Below are positions 25,229 through 32,419 of a stretch of DNA of 37,671 nucleotides, in pieces. The DNA lies in contig CAZFAP010000024.1 of assembly GCA_964516325.1 (NCBI GenBank), forward strand, positions 1-37,671, given 5' to 3'. A program made the translations under genes and the position numbers. Every line of letters begins with the position of its first letter. The stretch's first letter is position 1. This stretch comes from CAZFAP01 sp964516325. GTDB lineage: Bacteria; Auribacterota; JABMQX01. A model generated the notes under the pieces. It worked only from the letters and a program-made list of their open reading frames with translations. It searched no databases and was not told the DNA's origin.

Positions 25229-26728
25229 ATGCGTATCCGTTTCTTTGAAGCAGCGGCCGTCGCCATGTTGTCTCTTGCGTTGTTGCCTTGTCAGCTCTCT
25301 GCAGCCAAAATTGCAGTCCATTTCGATAAGCCGCTCCAAGTTTGGGACGGGTTCGGAGTCAATTATGTAGAGACGAGCCAGACGAGGGATTACAGCAAGT
25401 GGCCGCAGGATTATGGCGGCTTCAGCACCCTCACGGAGAAGCAGAGACAAGAAATCCTCGAGGCAATCTTTGGGCAAGACGGTTTGAAGCCCGGCATCGT
25501 CAAAATGTTCATAGACCCATTTCATGAGGGCGTGGAGAAGAGTGGAAATGATAATAATGACCCAATGAAGATTGAGCTATCGAAATTCACCCACGAGCGA
25601 ACCACGAAATGGATGCGATATTTCGTGAGGCAGGGCTTGAAGCGAACCCGTGCCGCCGAACGCGACCTGACTATCTTTTGCACTCTGTATGGGCCTCCCG
25701 CATGGACGACGAAACAGAAAATCGTTCGCGGACGAGACCTCGATCCTTCAGAGAAGTATGAATGTGCTGAATATATTGTGGCATTTGCCAAGTTTATGCG
25801 AGAGGAAGAGGGTTTCCCTGTAAACTATGTTGGTCTGCATAATGAAGGTGAACACTCCGACCGATGGCCCGAGGATGGTACCGACAACGAGAACTATTCA
25901 AGGCACGATTACAATATGTATTGGCCACCGGAACAGGTCGTGGATTTCCTGACCTTTATGAGAAAGACGCTGGACGCGAACGGGCTTCAAGATGTCGGCT
26001 TGACGCCGGGTGAAACTACATATTGGTATCGCTTCCGACCAATTGCAGACGCAATTGTCGCCAATGACAGAGCGCTCAAGAATCTTTCGCTAATAACAAG
26101 CCACGGTTTCATCGGGAGCAGCGATCCAAAATCGCGATGGTACAATCCGGACCCCTACGATAATGTTCCGATCGCGACGCTGAGAGCAAAACGACCAGAA
26201 TTGCATGCGTGGACGACCTCCGCCACGTGGGGGAAAATGGACATCAGCTTTATAGATACAATCCGCGGTCACATCTACGACACGAAGGTCAACGGATATA
26301 TACCGTGGGCAGCAGTCCAACGCCACAGTCAATGGGTCGGCGGCGATCCCAACCCCGGCACGGCATTTTTCGTGGACGACAAGGGCAACTACGAGATCAG
26401 ACCCGGATACTATCTCTACAAGCAGGTTACAAGAGCGGGGCAGCCCGGAATGGCAGTCGCTTCCGTCTCCTCGGATGGCAAGGATATTGGCGTCATCGCA
26501 TTCGCCTCCTGCAAAACTAACAACTGCGACGCCTTCGTCGTTTTCAACAGGTCGGAGCGCGCAATACCGTTGGAAATCACTATAACGGGATGCGATCCAA
26601 AGGGATTTTCTGTCTTCCGGACATCAACTACCGAAAAGTACGCGAAGCTGCCTGATACGTCCGTTGACCAGGGAAGAATCACGTACGACTGTCCCCCTTC
26701 CTCCGTGACGACCTTCTTCGCTCAATGA
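25229..26728 (+). CDS. Secreted GH30-like protein, predicted nucleophile Glu replaced
   Basis: A 499-aa exported protein (signal peptide ~1-25, ending CQLSAAK). It resembles clan-A (beta/alpha)8 glycosidases of family GH30: WDGFGVNYVETSQ near the start, YVGLHNEGEH with Asn205-Glu206 as the likely acid/base, and a C-terminal beta domain. The segment that usually carries the nucleophile (W-x-T-E-x-S) reads HAWTTSATWG, with Thr330 where Glu is expected. So it may be a binding protein, have a displaced nucleophile, or belong to a separate family. The ribosome site is AGGCGG. The sulfatase starts one base after its stop, so they form one unit. The family call is from motifs only. Confidence 0.72.
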   Translation: MRIRFFEAAAVAMLSLALLPCQLSAAKIAVHFDKPLQVWDGFGVNYVETSQTRDYSKWPQDYGGFSTLTEKQRQEILEAIFGQDGLKPGIVKMFIDPFHEGVEKSGNDNNDPMKIELSKFTHERTTKWMRYFVRQGLKRTRAAERDLTIFCTLYGPPAWTTKQKIVRGRDLDPSEKYECAEYIVAFAKFMREEEGFPVNYVGLHNEGEHSDRWPEDGTDNENYSRHDYNMYWPPEQVVDFLTFMRKTLDANGLQDVGLTPGETTYWYRFRPIADAIVANDRALKNLSLITSHGFIGSSDPKSRWYNPDPYDNVPIATLRAKRPELHAWTTSATWGKMDISFIDTIRGHIYDTKVNGYIPWAAVQRHSQWVGGDPNPGTAFFVDDKGNYEIRPGYYLYKQVTRAGQPGMAVASVSSDGKDIGVIAFASCKTNNCDAFVVFNRSERAIPLEITITGCDPKGFSVFRTSTTEKYAKLPDTSVDQGRITYDCPPSSVTTFFAQ

Positions 26729-26729
26729 A

Positions 26730-28130
26730 ATGAAGAAACAAACAAGACGAGACTTTCTCAAGGCATGCGGGGGAGCGCTCGCGTTTCCGGTTTTCACCCG
26801 TATGTCGGGACTCGGGGAGAAGAGCGCGCGAGACGCAGCGCGCAGGCGACCGAACATCCTCCTTTTCCTATCTGACCAGCATCGCTTTGACTGGTTGGGG
26901 ACAAATCGTAACCTCCCTGTGCGGACGCCAAATCTGGACGACATTGCGAAGAGCGGCGTCTTATTCACGCGGGCTTTTTGTCCGTCTCCTCTGTGCGCGC
27001 CGTCGAGGGCTTGTCTTGCATCCGGCAAAGACTATGACCGCTGCGGCGTCAGGAACAACGGCGACGACTATCCCCTCGAGCAGCGGACGTTCTATTCGCT
27101 TCTCCGTGAGTCCGGATACCACGTCGCAGGCGTGGGCAAATTCGACCTCCATAAGAGTACTCTGGACTGGGGCCTGGAGGGTTCACGCCTGGTCAAGGAC
27201 TGGGGCTTCTCGGAGGGAATTGACAACGAGGGGAAGTGGGACGCGATAAGAAGCGGCGCCGAAAAACCAGGAGGCCCCTATATGGCGTACCTTCACCGGA
27301 ATGGATTAGCCGAGAGTCACGTCGCCGATTTCCAAAAGCGGAGAAGTTACGCGGCGACATTCCCGACGCCCCTTCCCGAAGAAGCGTACTGCGACAACTG
27401 GCTCGCCAACAATGGACTGCAAATGCTGCGGCGATTTCCCAAGGACAAGCCCTGGTTTCTGGTCGTGAATTTCGTCGGGCCTCATAACCCGATGGACGTC
27501 ACCGAGAGGATGTTCAAACGTTGGCAAGGCGTTGACTTTCCTCCGCCGAACCGCTGCAAACAGTTCGACGCGCCGACTCACGTTCAAATCCGAAGGAACT
27601 ACTCCGCCATGGTCGAGAACATTGACCGTTGGGTGGGCATATACCTCGACGAGCTTCGCAAACGGGGCGAACTCGACAACACCCTCATCCTCTATAGCAG
27701 CGATCACGGCGAAATGCTTGGCGACCATAGTCTCTGGGCAAAGAACGTCCCCCATCAGCCCTCGGTCGGAATCCCCCTAATCGCCTGCGGCCACTCCATC
27801 GCGAAAGGTCGGATTAGCGCCGCCCCTGTCAGCCTGATGGACCTTGCCGCCACGTTCCTCGACTATGCCAGCGTTGACCAGCCGAAAGACATGGACAGCA
27901 TTTCCTTGAGGGCGGTGCTCGACGGGAGGAAGGAGTTCCACCGTGAGTACGTGCTTTCCGGCCTCAACGACTGGCGGCTGGTCTTCGACGGGCGATTCAA
28001 GCTCATTTCGACCCAGGCGAAGGGCTTCGTTCTTTACGACCTGCTCAACGACCCGTTGGAAAATGAGAATCTTGCGGAGCGGGCACCGGATCATGTCAGG
28101 CGTCTCGTGGAACTGCTCCCGAAGAGGTAA
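26730..28130 (+). CDS. Tat-exported Cys-type sulfatase (S1 family)
   Basis: A 466-aa alkaline-phosphatase-superfamily sulfatase. The N-terminus MKKQTRRDFLKACGG is a twin-arginine signal. The active-site motif is CAPSR (89-93) within SPLCAPSRACLASGK; Cys89 must be converted to formylglycine by an FGE or an anaerobic radical SAM maturase. Metal ligands appear as LSDQH near residue 48 and in YSSDHGEMLGDHSLW. Such enzymes remove sulfate from polysaccharides, mucins or small sulfate esters; this resembles choline-sulfatase/heparan-type members, but the substrate is not determined. The start at 26730 directly follows the GH30-like gene, suggesting joint action on a sulfated glycan. Confidence 0.92.
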   Translation: MKKQTRRDFLKACGGALAFPVFTRMSGLGEKSARDAARRRPNILLFLSDQHRFDWLGTNRNLPVRTPNLDDIAKSGVLFTRAFCPSPLCAPSRACLASGKDYDRCGVRNNGDDYPLEQRTFYSLLRESGYHVAGVGKFDLHKSTLDWGLEGSRLVKDWGFSEGIDNEGKWDAIRSGAEKPGGPYMAYLHRNGLAESHVADFQKRRSYAATFPTPLPEEAYCDNWLANNGLQMLRRFPKDKPWFLVVNFVGPHNPMDVTERMFKRWQGVDFPPPNRCKQFDAPTHVQIRRNYSAMVENIDRWVGIYLDELRKRGELDNTLILYSSDHGEMLGDHSLWAKNVPHQPSVGIPLIACGHSIAKGRISAAPVSLMDLAATFLDYASVDQPKDMDSISLRAVLDGRKEFHREYVLSGLNDWRLVFDGRFKLISTQAKGFVLYDLLNDPLENENLAERAPDHVRRLVELLPKR

Positions 28131-28151
28131 CGCACGAATCGCAAAAGGATA

Positions 28152-28180
28152 TTGACGCGCATGGGGAAGATTGCTACATA
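28152..28180 (+). promoter_or_regulatory. Sigma-70-like promoter for the aldolase gene
   Basis: TTGACG (28152-28157), a 17-base spacer and TACATA (28175-28180); CATAAT at 28177-28182 is an overlapping alternative. The leader would be about 120 bases and contains the hairpins listed separately. Confidence 0.5.
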
Positions 28181-28189
28181 ATGAGACAG

Positions 28190-28266
28190 CCTGGCGCTTG
28201 CCAGGGTCACCGCAAGGTGCGTCCTACATCCTGCAGTACCGACAGCCGCACGCAAGAGCACGCGGC
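28190..28266 (+). promoter_or_regulatory. Structured 5' leader with three tandem hairpins
   Basis: Hairpin 1 is CCTGGC-GCTT-GCCAGG (28190-28205), hairpin 2 is CACC-GCAA-GGTG with a GNRA loop (28208-28219), and hairpin 3 pairs GCCGC (28245-28249) with GCGGC (28262-28266). They lie between the promoter and the strong ribosome site of the aldolase gene. The arrangement suggests an mRNA leader with regulatory or stabilising function; it matches no riboswitch I know. Confidence 0.4.
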
Positions 28267-28306
28267 GGAGTAAGGGAAGAAACGTGTTTCTAAGGAGGAG
28301 GTTACT

Positions 28307-29383
28307 ATGACAGCATGGGCGAAGTTCCCCGATGGCGTTGACGTCGGCGAATCCATCTTCAGGATTCTGGCGAAAGCGGCGCCATCGGGCACTCTGGATG
28401 TCTTCGCTTCGGACCAGCACAACTCGTATCTGAAGCTGACGGGGTCCTTTTTCAAGCACATCGGCGTGGGCAAGAAGTCGAGCGATGAGGACGTCAGCGA
28501 CGTTTGCCGCAGGTTTGCCAGGGCCCTTCAGGGAAATGCGACGGCGGCTCTCTTCAACCACCTGGCTTTCAGGAGCCCCGGCTTCCGTCAGTTGCTGGGC
28601 GAAGACGTCCTTTTGATCGGACGCCTCGAAGACACCAACACGATTGCGATGGACGGAGGCAAAGGACAGCTCGCTCAACTCGCCATTCAGCCGGAGGAAT
28701 GCGTCGAAGAAGTGGACGCTTTCAAGACCCTCGTGAAGCTCAATCCCGACCACGAGGAGAGCTGGAAGAGAAATCTGGAGTGGATCCAGGATGTTTTCGA
28801 GAGATGCAGCACGGTTGGCAAGCCCTTGTTCAACGAGACCTTGATCTTCGAGTTGCCGGGAGAGAAGAAGTCCGACATGGCTCGGAGACTTCCGGAGGCT
28901 CTCGTGAAAATAGCCGAGGATTTCAGTCCCTATGGGCATTTCTATAAGACCCAGGTACCCGTCTTGTGGACTTCCGGAAATGGCGATGTGATTCGCGTGA
29001 GCAATCCCGACGAGATTCGGAAAACGGCTGCTGCAATGGATGAAGTCGTGAACCGACCGATGCTCCTCCTGAGCGCCGCGGTGGATTTCGAGCAGTTCGC
29101 CGCTCAGTACGGCATCGTCGCGGACATTTTTGCGGGGCCGATGTGCGGGAGGGCCTATTTCAAAGAGGCGTTCACCGACCCGGCCACGAAGGACTGGGAC
29201 ACTCTCGAGGCGTCCTTCAAGCGCATTGCCCTTCCCCGAATCGCCCAGATCAAGGGGTTGGCGACGATCGTCAGCAAGCCGTGGTGGCACAAGTTCACCT
29301 GGGTTGCGGACGATGCGAAAAAGGTTATCAACCTCGGCGCCAAGCCGAAGGCTCGCGGCGTCAAAGCCGATTACGGCTATTGA
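28307..29383 (+). CDS. Class I aldolase, LacD/tagatose-bisphosphate aldolase-like
   Basis: A 358-aa cytoplasmic (beta/alpha)8 protein. It resembles the LacD/DeoC group: LDVFASDQHNSYLKL near the start (compare DQRG in LacD), KTLVKLNPDHE on strand 3-4, KPLFNETLIFELPGE, and HFYKTQVPVLW with Lys214 as the likely Schiff-base lysine. Substrates of this group are ketose bisphosphates or related sugar acids; DUF2090 aldolases of the inositol pathway are also similar, so specificity is open. The start has the near-perfect TAAGGAGGAGG six bases away. It has its own promoter and terminator, so it is probably monocistronic and well expressed, placed among carbohydrate-use genes. Confidence 0.78.
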   Translation: MTAWAKFPDGVDVGESIFRILAKAAPSGTLDVFASDQHNSYLKLTGSFFKHIGVGKKSSDEDVSDVCRRFARALQGNATAALFNHLAFRSPGFRQLLGEDVLLIGRLEDTNTIAMDGGKGQLAQLAIQPEECVEEVDAFKTLVKLNPDHEESWKRNLEWIQDVFERCSTVGKPLFNETLIFELPGEKKSDMARRLPEALVKIAEDFSPYGHFYKTQVPVLWTSGNGDVIRVSNPDEIRKTAAAMDEVVNRPMLLLSAAVDFEQFAAQYGIVADIFAGPMCGRAYFKEAFTDPATKDWDTLEASFKRIALPRIAQIKGLATIVSKPWWHKFTWVADDAKKVINLGAKPKARGVKADYGY

Positions 29384-29410
29384 GCTCTGTGATTCCTCCT
29401 TGATGACGAT

Positions 29411-29446
29411 GGCCGGAGCACCGTCGTGATGCCCCGGCCTTCTTTT
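29411..29446 (+). terminator. Rho-independent terminator of the aldolase gene
   Basis: Stem GGCCGGAGCA (29411-29420) pairs with TGCCCCGGCC (29430-29439) with one mismatch around a nine-base loop, followed by TTCTTTT. It begins 28 bases after the aldolase stop. Confidence 0.75.
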
Positions 29447-29639
29447 GTGCCCGCGTCCATGACGTGCGGCGGAGAGGAGAACAGAACTCGATAGCGGATC
29501 GCCGGAACAAATCGCTCGACCGCTTGACAGGCGAGGTGGTAGGCTTTGCCCCCGAAAGGTAGGGTGGGTTGAGAAGCCCTTCAGCGCGATGAAAGCGGAA
29601 AAACGTCAGCGACGGTTTGGGTAGGAGGGAAAAACGATT

Positions 29640-30662
29640 ATGAAAAAGTACAGGGTGGGATTTGCGGGTTTGGTTCATGACCACGTCTGGGGACAGATGG
29701 AGCACTGGAAGTCCATGCCGAACATCGAGCTTGTCGCCGCGGGCGACCCAAATGCTGCTCTTCTGGAGAAGGCGCGGGAGGGAGGCGTTCGCAGGACGTA
29801 CGGTTCCTGGGAAGAGATGCTGGGGAAAGAAGAGCTGAGCATTGTAGAAGTGGCGACGGACAACGCGTCCGCTGTCAGGGTTGTGGAAACAGCAGCGCCC
29901 AAAGGAATTCACATCAAGGTCGAAAAGCCGATCTCGGCTCGCCTCGATCAAGCCAATCGCATGGTCAAAGCCGCGGAGAAAGCTGGCGTGCAACTCATGA
30001 TCCACTGGCCAACGGCATTCGTCCCCGCCAATGACCTGATGTTTCAGATGATTAAGAGGGGCGATATCGGCCAGCCGTACTATTTCCGGCTTCGCTGCGC
30101 ACACGCCGGCCCGAAGGAAATCGGTTGCAGCCAGTACTTCTGGGAATGGCTTTATGATGAGAAGCGGAACGGCGCCGGCGCCCTCGTGGACTATTGCTGC
30201 TATTCCGCCGATATGTGCAGTTATCTTTTCGGGTTGCCCCGAACCGTCGTGGGAATAAGGGCTGTCCTGGCAAAGGATTACCCCGTCCCCGACGACAACG
30301 CCATCATTCTCATGAAGTACGACAACCTCTTTGGGGTGGCCGAGGCGTGCTGGACAGAGGTCTCCACACCCCTCCAGCCCAATCCCATTTGTCTGGGAAC
30401 GGAGGGAAACGTGGGAGTGGTCAACGATGAAGTCGTCCTCCAGAAGCGGACCGGAGAAGCCGAGACGATCACCCCGCTGCCATTGCCCGAGGGGCGGCGG
30501 AACGGGCCAGAGTACCTCATCTCGTGCCTGGAGGGCGGCAGAGACGTTGAAGGGCAGTGCAGCGCCAGAGTCAGCCGCGACGCCCAGGAGATTCTCGAAG
30601 CGGGATTGCTGTCGGCGGACCAGGGCAACGCTGTGAATATCCCGGTTCAGAAGCGAACTTGA
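29640..30662 (+). CDS. Gfo/Idh/MocA family oxidoreductase (first copy)
   Basis: A 340-aa NAD(P)-dependent sugar dehydrogenase-like protein. The N-terminal Rossmann domain starts YRVGFAGLVHDHVWGQ (the usual GxGxxG is altered, as in several members), with VEVATDN and the catalytic EKP motif (HIKVEKPIS, ~97). The C-terminal alpha/beta domain has the ALVDYCCYSADMCSYLFG segment (compare G-x-D-x-G-x-H). Many members oxidise inositols, amino sugars or polyol derivatives. AGGAGG lies 11 bases before the ATG. A second family member follows after 19 bases, so they are likely one operon acting on the same or successive sugar intermediates. Confidence 0.9.
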   Translation: MKKYRVGFAGLVHDHVWGQMEHWKSMPNIELVAAGDPNAALLEKAREGGVRRTYGSWEEMLGKEELSIVEVATDNASAVRVVETAAPKGIHIKVEKPISARLDQANRMVKAAEKAGVQLMIHWPTAFVPANDLMFQMIKRGDIGQPYYFRLRCAHAGPKEIGCSQYFWEWLYDEKRNGAGALVDYCCYSADMCSYLFGLPRTVVGIRAVLAKDYPVPDDNAIILMKYDNLFGVAEACWTEVSTPLQPNPICLGTEGNVGVVNDEVVLQKRTGEAETITPLPLPEGRRNGPEYLISCLEGGRDVEGQCSARVSRDAQEILEAGLLSADQGNAVNIPVQKRT

Positions 30663-30681
30663 GACGAAAGCGGAGACCGCT

Positions 30682-31746
30682 ATGGACAAACTGCGTTACG
30701 CCATAATTGGCTGCGGCGGTATCGCCCACGCCTTTCATCTCCCTGAAATGACGCGGATTTCGGGGACGGAATTTGTAGTAGCGTGTGACTTGAGGGAGAA
30801 TCGAGCCCGGCTGACCGCAGAGAAATTCGGCGCGAAAGAATGGACTACGGATTACACAAAGGTCCTTGAAAGGGACGACGTTGAGGCAGTAATCGTTGCC
30901 ACTTACCATCCGACCCACGCCTCCATTGCCTGCGAGGTGCTCGGAGCCGATAAACACGTCCTGGTTCAAAAGCCGCTGGCAACTCGACTCGAGGACGCCG
31001 ACCGCCTCGTGGAAACCGCGCTGCGCTCAAAGAAGAAGACCTACTGCCTTCCTTTTCTTTGGACGCCCGAGTTTGAAACCGCGGTGGAGATGATCGCAGC
31101 CGGGGACATAGGGAAAATCGTCCAGCTTCGCTCACGTGTGGCGCACGGTGGGCCGGAAGGATACTATCTCGACACCCAAAGGATTTTCGGCGAGGAGCCG
31201 GAAACGTGCGTTTTCTTCCTTAAAAGCGTCTCCCAACAGGGAGCGTTATTCGACATGGGGGTTTACAGCGTTTCCGCCTTGACCGGCCTCGCAGGATCGG
31301 CTGTTCGAGCTGCTGGGGTCGTCAAGACCCTCAACAAGAAGTCTGAGGTGGATGACACCGCTTCCGTTCTTCTGGACATGGAATCCGGGGCCATCGCCGT
31401 CGCCGAAACGACCTGGTGTCAGGCTTCGCCGTGCGAGGGAATTGAGATGTACGGAACGGAGGGGACGATTCTCCTGAACCCCTGGGCCCACACGCTGAGG
31501 TTCTACCGGAAGAGACCCAGAGAGGGATGGTTCGAGCCGAAGCTTCCCCGGACCCCCGAAGCTGCCGCTCACCAGCATTTCGTCGAGTGCATCCTCAAAG
31601 ACCAGCCTCCAAAACCCTCCCCCGAGCACGCCCGCCACGTCGTCGAGATCATGCTTGCAGCCAGCGAGTCATGGAAGGAGGGTAAATGGATTCCGCTTCA
31701 GACGACGATGCCGCACTCCGCGCCTTCTCGCGCGACTGCCGATTAG
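30682..31746 (+). CDS. Gfo/Idh/MocA family oxidoreductase (second copy)
   Basis: A 354-aa protein with a clear nucleotide fold, YAIIGCGGIAHAFH (GxGGIA), the strand AVIVATYHPTH, and QKP (VLVQKPLAT, ~96) at the catalytic Lys position, where EKP is commoner. The C-terminal domain has GALFDMGVYSVSALTGL at the D-x-G-x-Y/H position. It is clearly diverged from the first copy, so this is not a recent duplication. Pairs like this occur in 3-keto-sugar and inositol-type pathways, where one enzyme oxidises and the other reduces; that reading is inference. It ends the unit, before a new promoter at 31775. Confidence 0.92.
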   Translation: MDKLRYAIIGCGGIAHAFHLPEMTRISGTEFVVACDLRENRARLTAEKFGAKEWTTDYTKVLERDDVEAVIVATYHPTHASIACEVLGADKHVLVQKPLATRLEDADRLVETALRSKKKTYCLPFLWTPEFETAVEMIAAGDIGKIVQLRSRVAHGGPEGYYLDTQRIFGEEPETCVFFLKSVSQQGALFDMGVYSVSALTGLAGSAVRAAGVVKTLNKKSEVDDTASVLLDMESGAIAVAETTWCQASPCEGIEMYGTEGTILLNPWAHTLRFYRKRPREGWFEPKLPRTPEAAAHQHFVECILKDQPPKPSPEHARHVVEIMLAASESWKEGKWIPLQTTMPHSAPSRATAD

Positions 31747-31774
31747 CGGAGAGGATCTCGCCCAAAAATTATTG

Positions 31775-31803
31775 TTGCAAAGGTCAAATCACATAGCTAT
31801 ATA
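31775..31803 (+). promoter_or_regulatory. Sigma-70-like promoter for the ferredoxin gene
   Basis: TTGCAA (31775-31780), a 17-base spacer and TATATA (31798-31803) in an AT-rich patch, about 105 bases before the ferredoxin ATG. Confidence 0.6.
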
Positions 31804-31912
31804 GGTGCCGTTCTTTTCTGGGGCCGCCTCTTCTCGCGAGGTGGCTTTCAACGAAAAGAGCTGAGCTCGGGGAAGAGCAATACAACAGAAGGACCCATAT
31901 TTGGAGGATGCG

Positions 31913-32110
31913 ATGGCTATTGTAAGAGTCTGGATCGAAGAAGGGTGCACGGAGTGCGGTTTGTGCGAGGAAATCTGCCCGGAGGTCTTCCAACTCGGAG
32001 ACGAAGGGGCGGAGGTTATTGAGGCAGCCGACTTCGCCGCCAATGAGGAGGGCATCCGGCAGTCCGCCGAGGAGTGCCCGGTCGAGATCATCGCTTTCGA
32101 GGAAGAATAG
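31913..32110 (+). CDS. Ferredoxin, single 4Fe-4S type
   Basis: A 65-aa electron carrier. CTECGLCEEICPEVF gives C-x2-C-x2-C-x3-CP and a distant ECPVEII supplies the last cysteine, the layout of Thermotoga-like monocluster ferredoxins in which three N-terminal cysteines and one C-terminal cysteine bind the cluster. The rest is acidic (ending FEEE). The ATG at 31913 has GGAGG five bases upstream; an in-frame TTG at 31901 is not needed. A G/C-rich hairpin (32116-32145) follows the stop but lacks a T run. Redox partners are not evident; the SAM and cluster enzymes in the window are possible users. Confidence 0.93.
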   Translation: MAIVRVWIEEGCTECGLCEEICPEVFQLGDEGAEVIEAADFAANEEGIRQSAEECPVEIIAFEEE

Positions 32111-32191
32111 CTGTCGGGGGGGGTGCGCCGGTGGCGGCGCCCCCCAGCCGCCCCCCCACGGCGTTGGGCCCGCTCAATTATGGATGAAATC

Positions 32192-32256
32192 GTAGCGCAG
32201 GCGTCTCGCCTGCATTCTTTCCCTTGATGAAGATGCAGGCGAGACGCCTGCGCTAC
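32192..32256. repeat. Perfect 24-bp inverted repeat, GCAGGCG(TC)TCGCCTGC type
   Basis: Arms 32192-32215 (GTAGCGCAGGCGTCTCGC...) and 32233-32256 (its exact reverse complement, ending GCCTGCGCTAC) flank 17 bases. Each arm is itself partly palindromic (GCAGGCG...CGCCTGC). It lies between the ferredoxin and aconitase genes. Confidence 0.85.
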
Positions 32257-32298
32257 CGGCGCCCGAGTACTGCGGGTCAAAAGGTGAGTTGCATGCTT

Positions 32299-32321
32299 GG
32301 GGGGCTACAAGTTGGCCCCCC
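32299..32321. repeat. GC-rich hairpin between ferredoxin and aconitase
   Basis: A 7-bp stem GGGGGGC/GCCCCCC with a nine-base loop and no T run. It may slow transcription or translation, but no function is shown. Confidence 0.4.
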
Positions 32322-32365
32322 ACGCTATCTTCCTACTTTCTGGAGAAAGGGACTCAAGGGAGAAG

Positions 32366-32390
32366 ATGCAGGCGGGAACGCCTGCGCTAC
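32366..32390. repeat. Third copy of the GCAGGCG repeat arm
   Basis: ATGCAGGCGGGAACGCCTGC then GCTAC repeats the right arm of the inverted repeat at 32192-32256 with small changes, 30 bases before the aconitase start. Confidence 0.75.
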
Positions 32391-32419
32391 AAAGAGAGTC
32401 AAGGGACAAGAGGCTAACG

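Noticed and set aside
28091..29290. Long minus-strand open frame opposite the aldolase
   Set aside because: Antisense shadow caused by GC codon bias; the aldolase has clear motifs, promoter and ribosome site.
29361..30689. Long minus-strand open frame opposite the first oxidoreductase
   Set aside because: Antisense shadow; it also runs across the terminator at 29411-29446.
32192..32390. CRISPR array
   Set aside because: Only three arms, in opposite orientations, with no regular spacing or spacers; it is an inverted repeat family.
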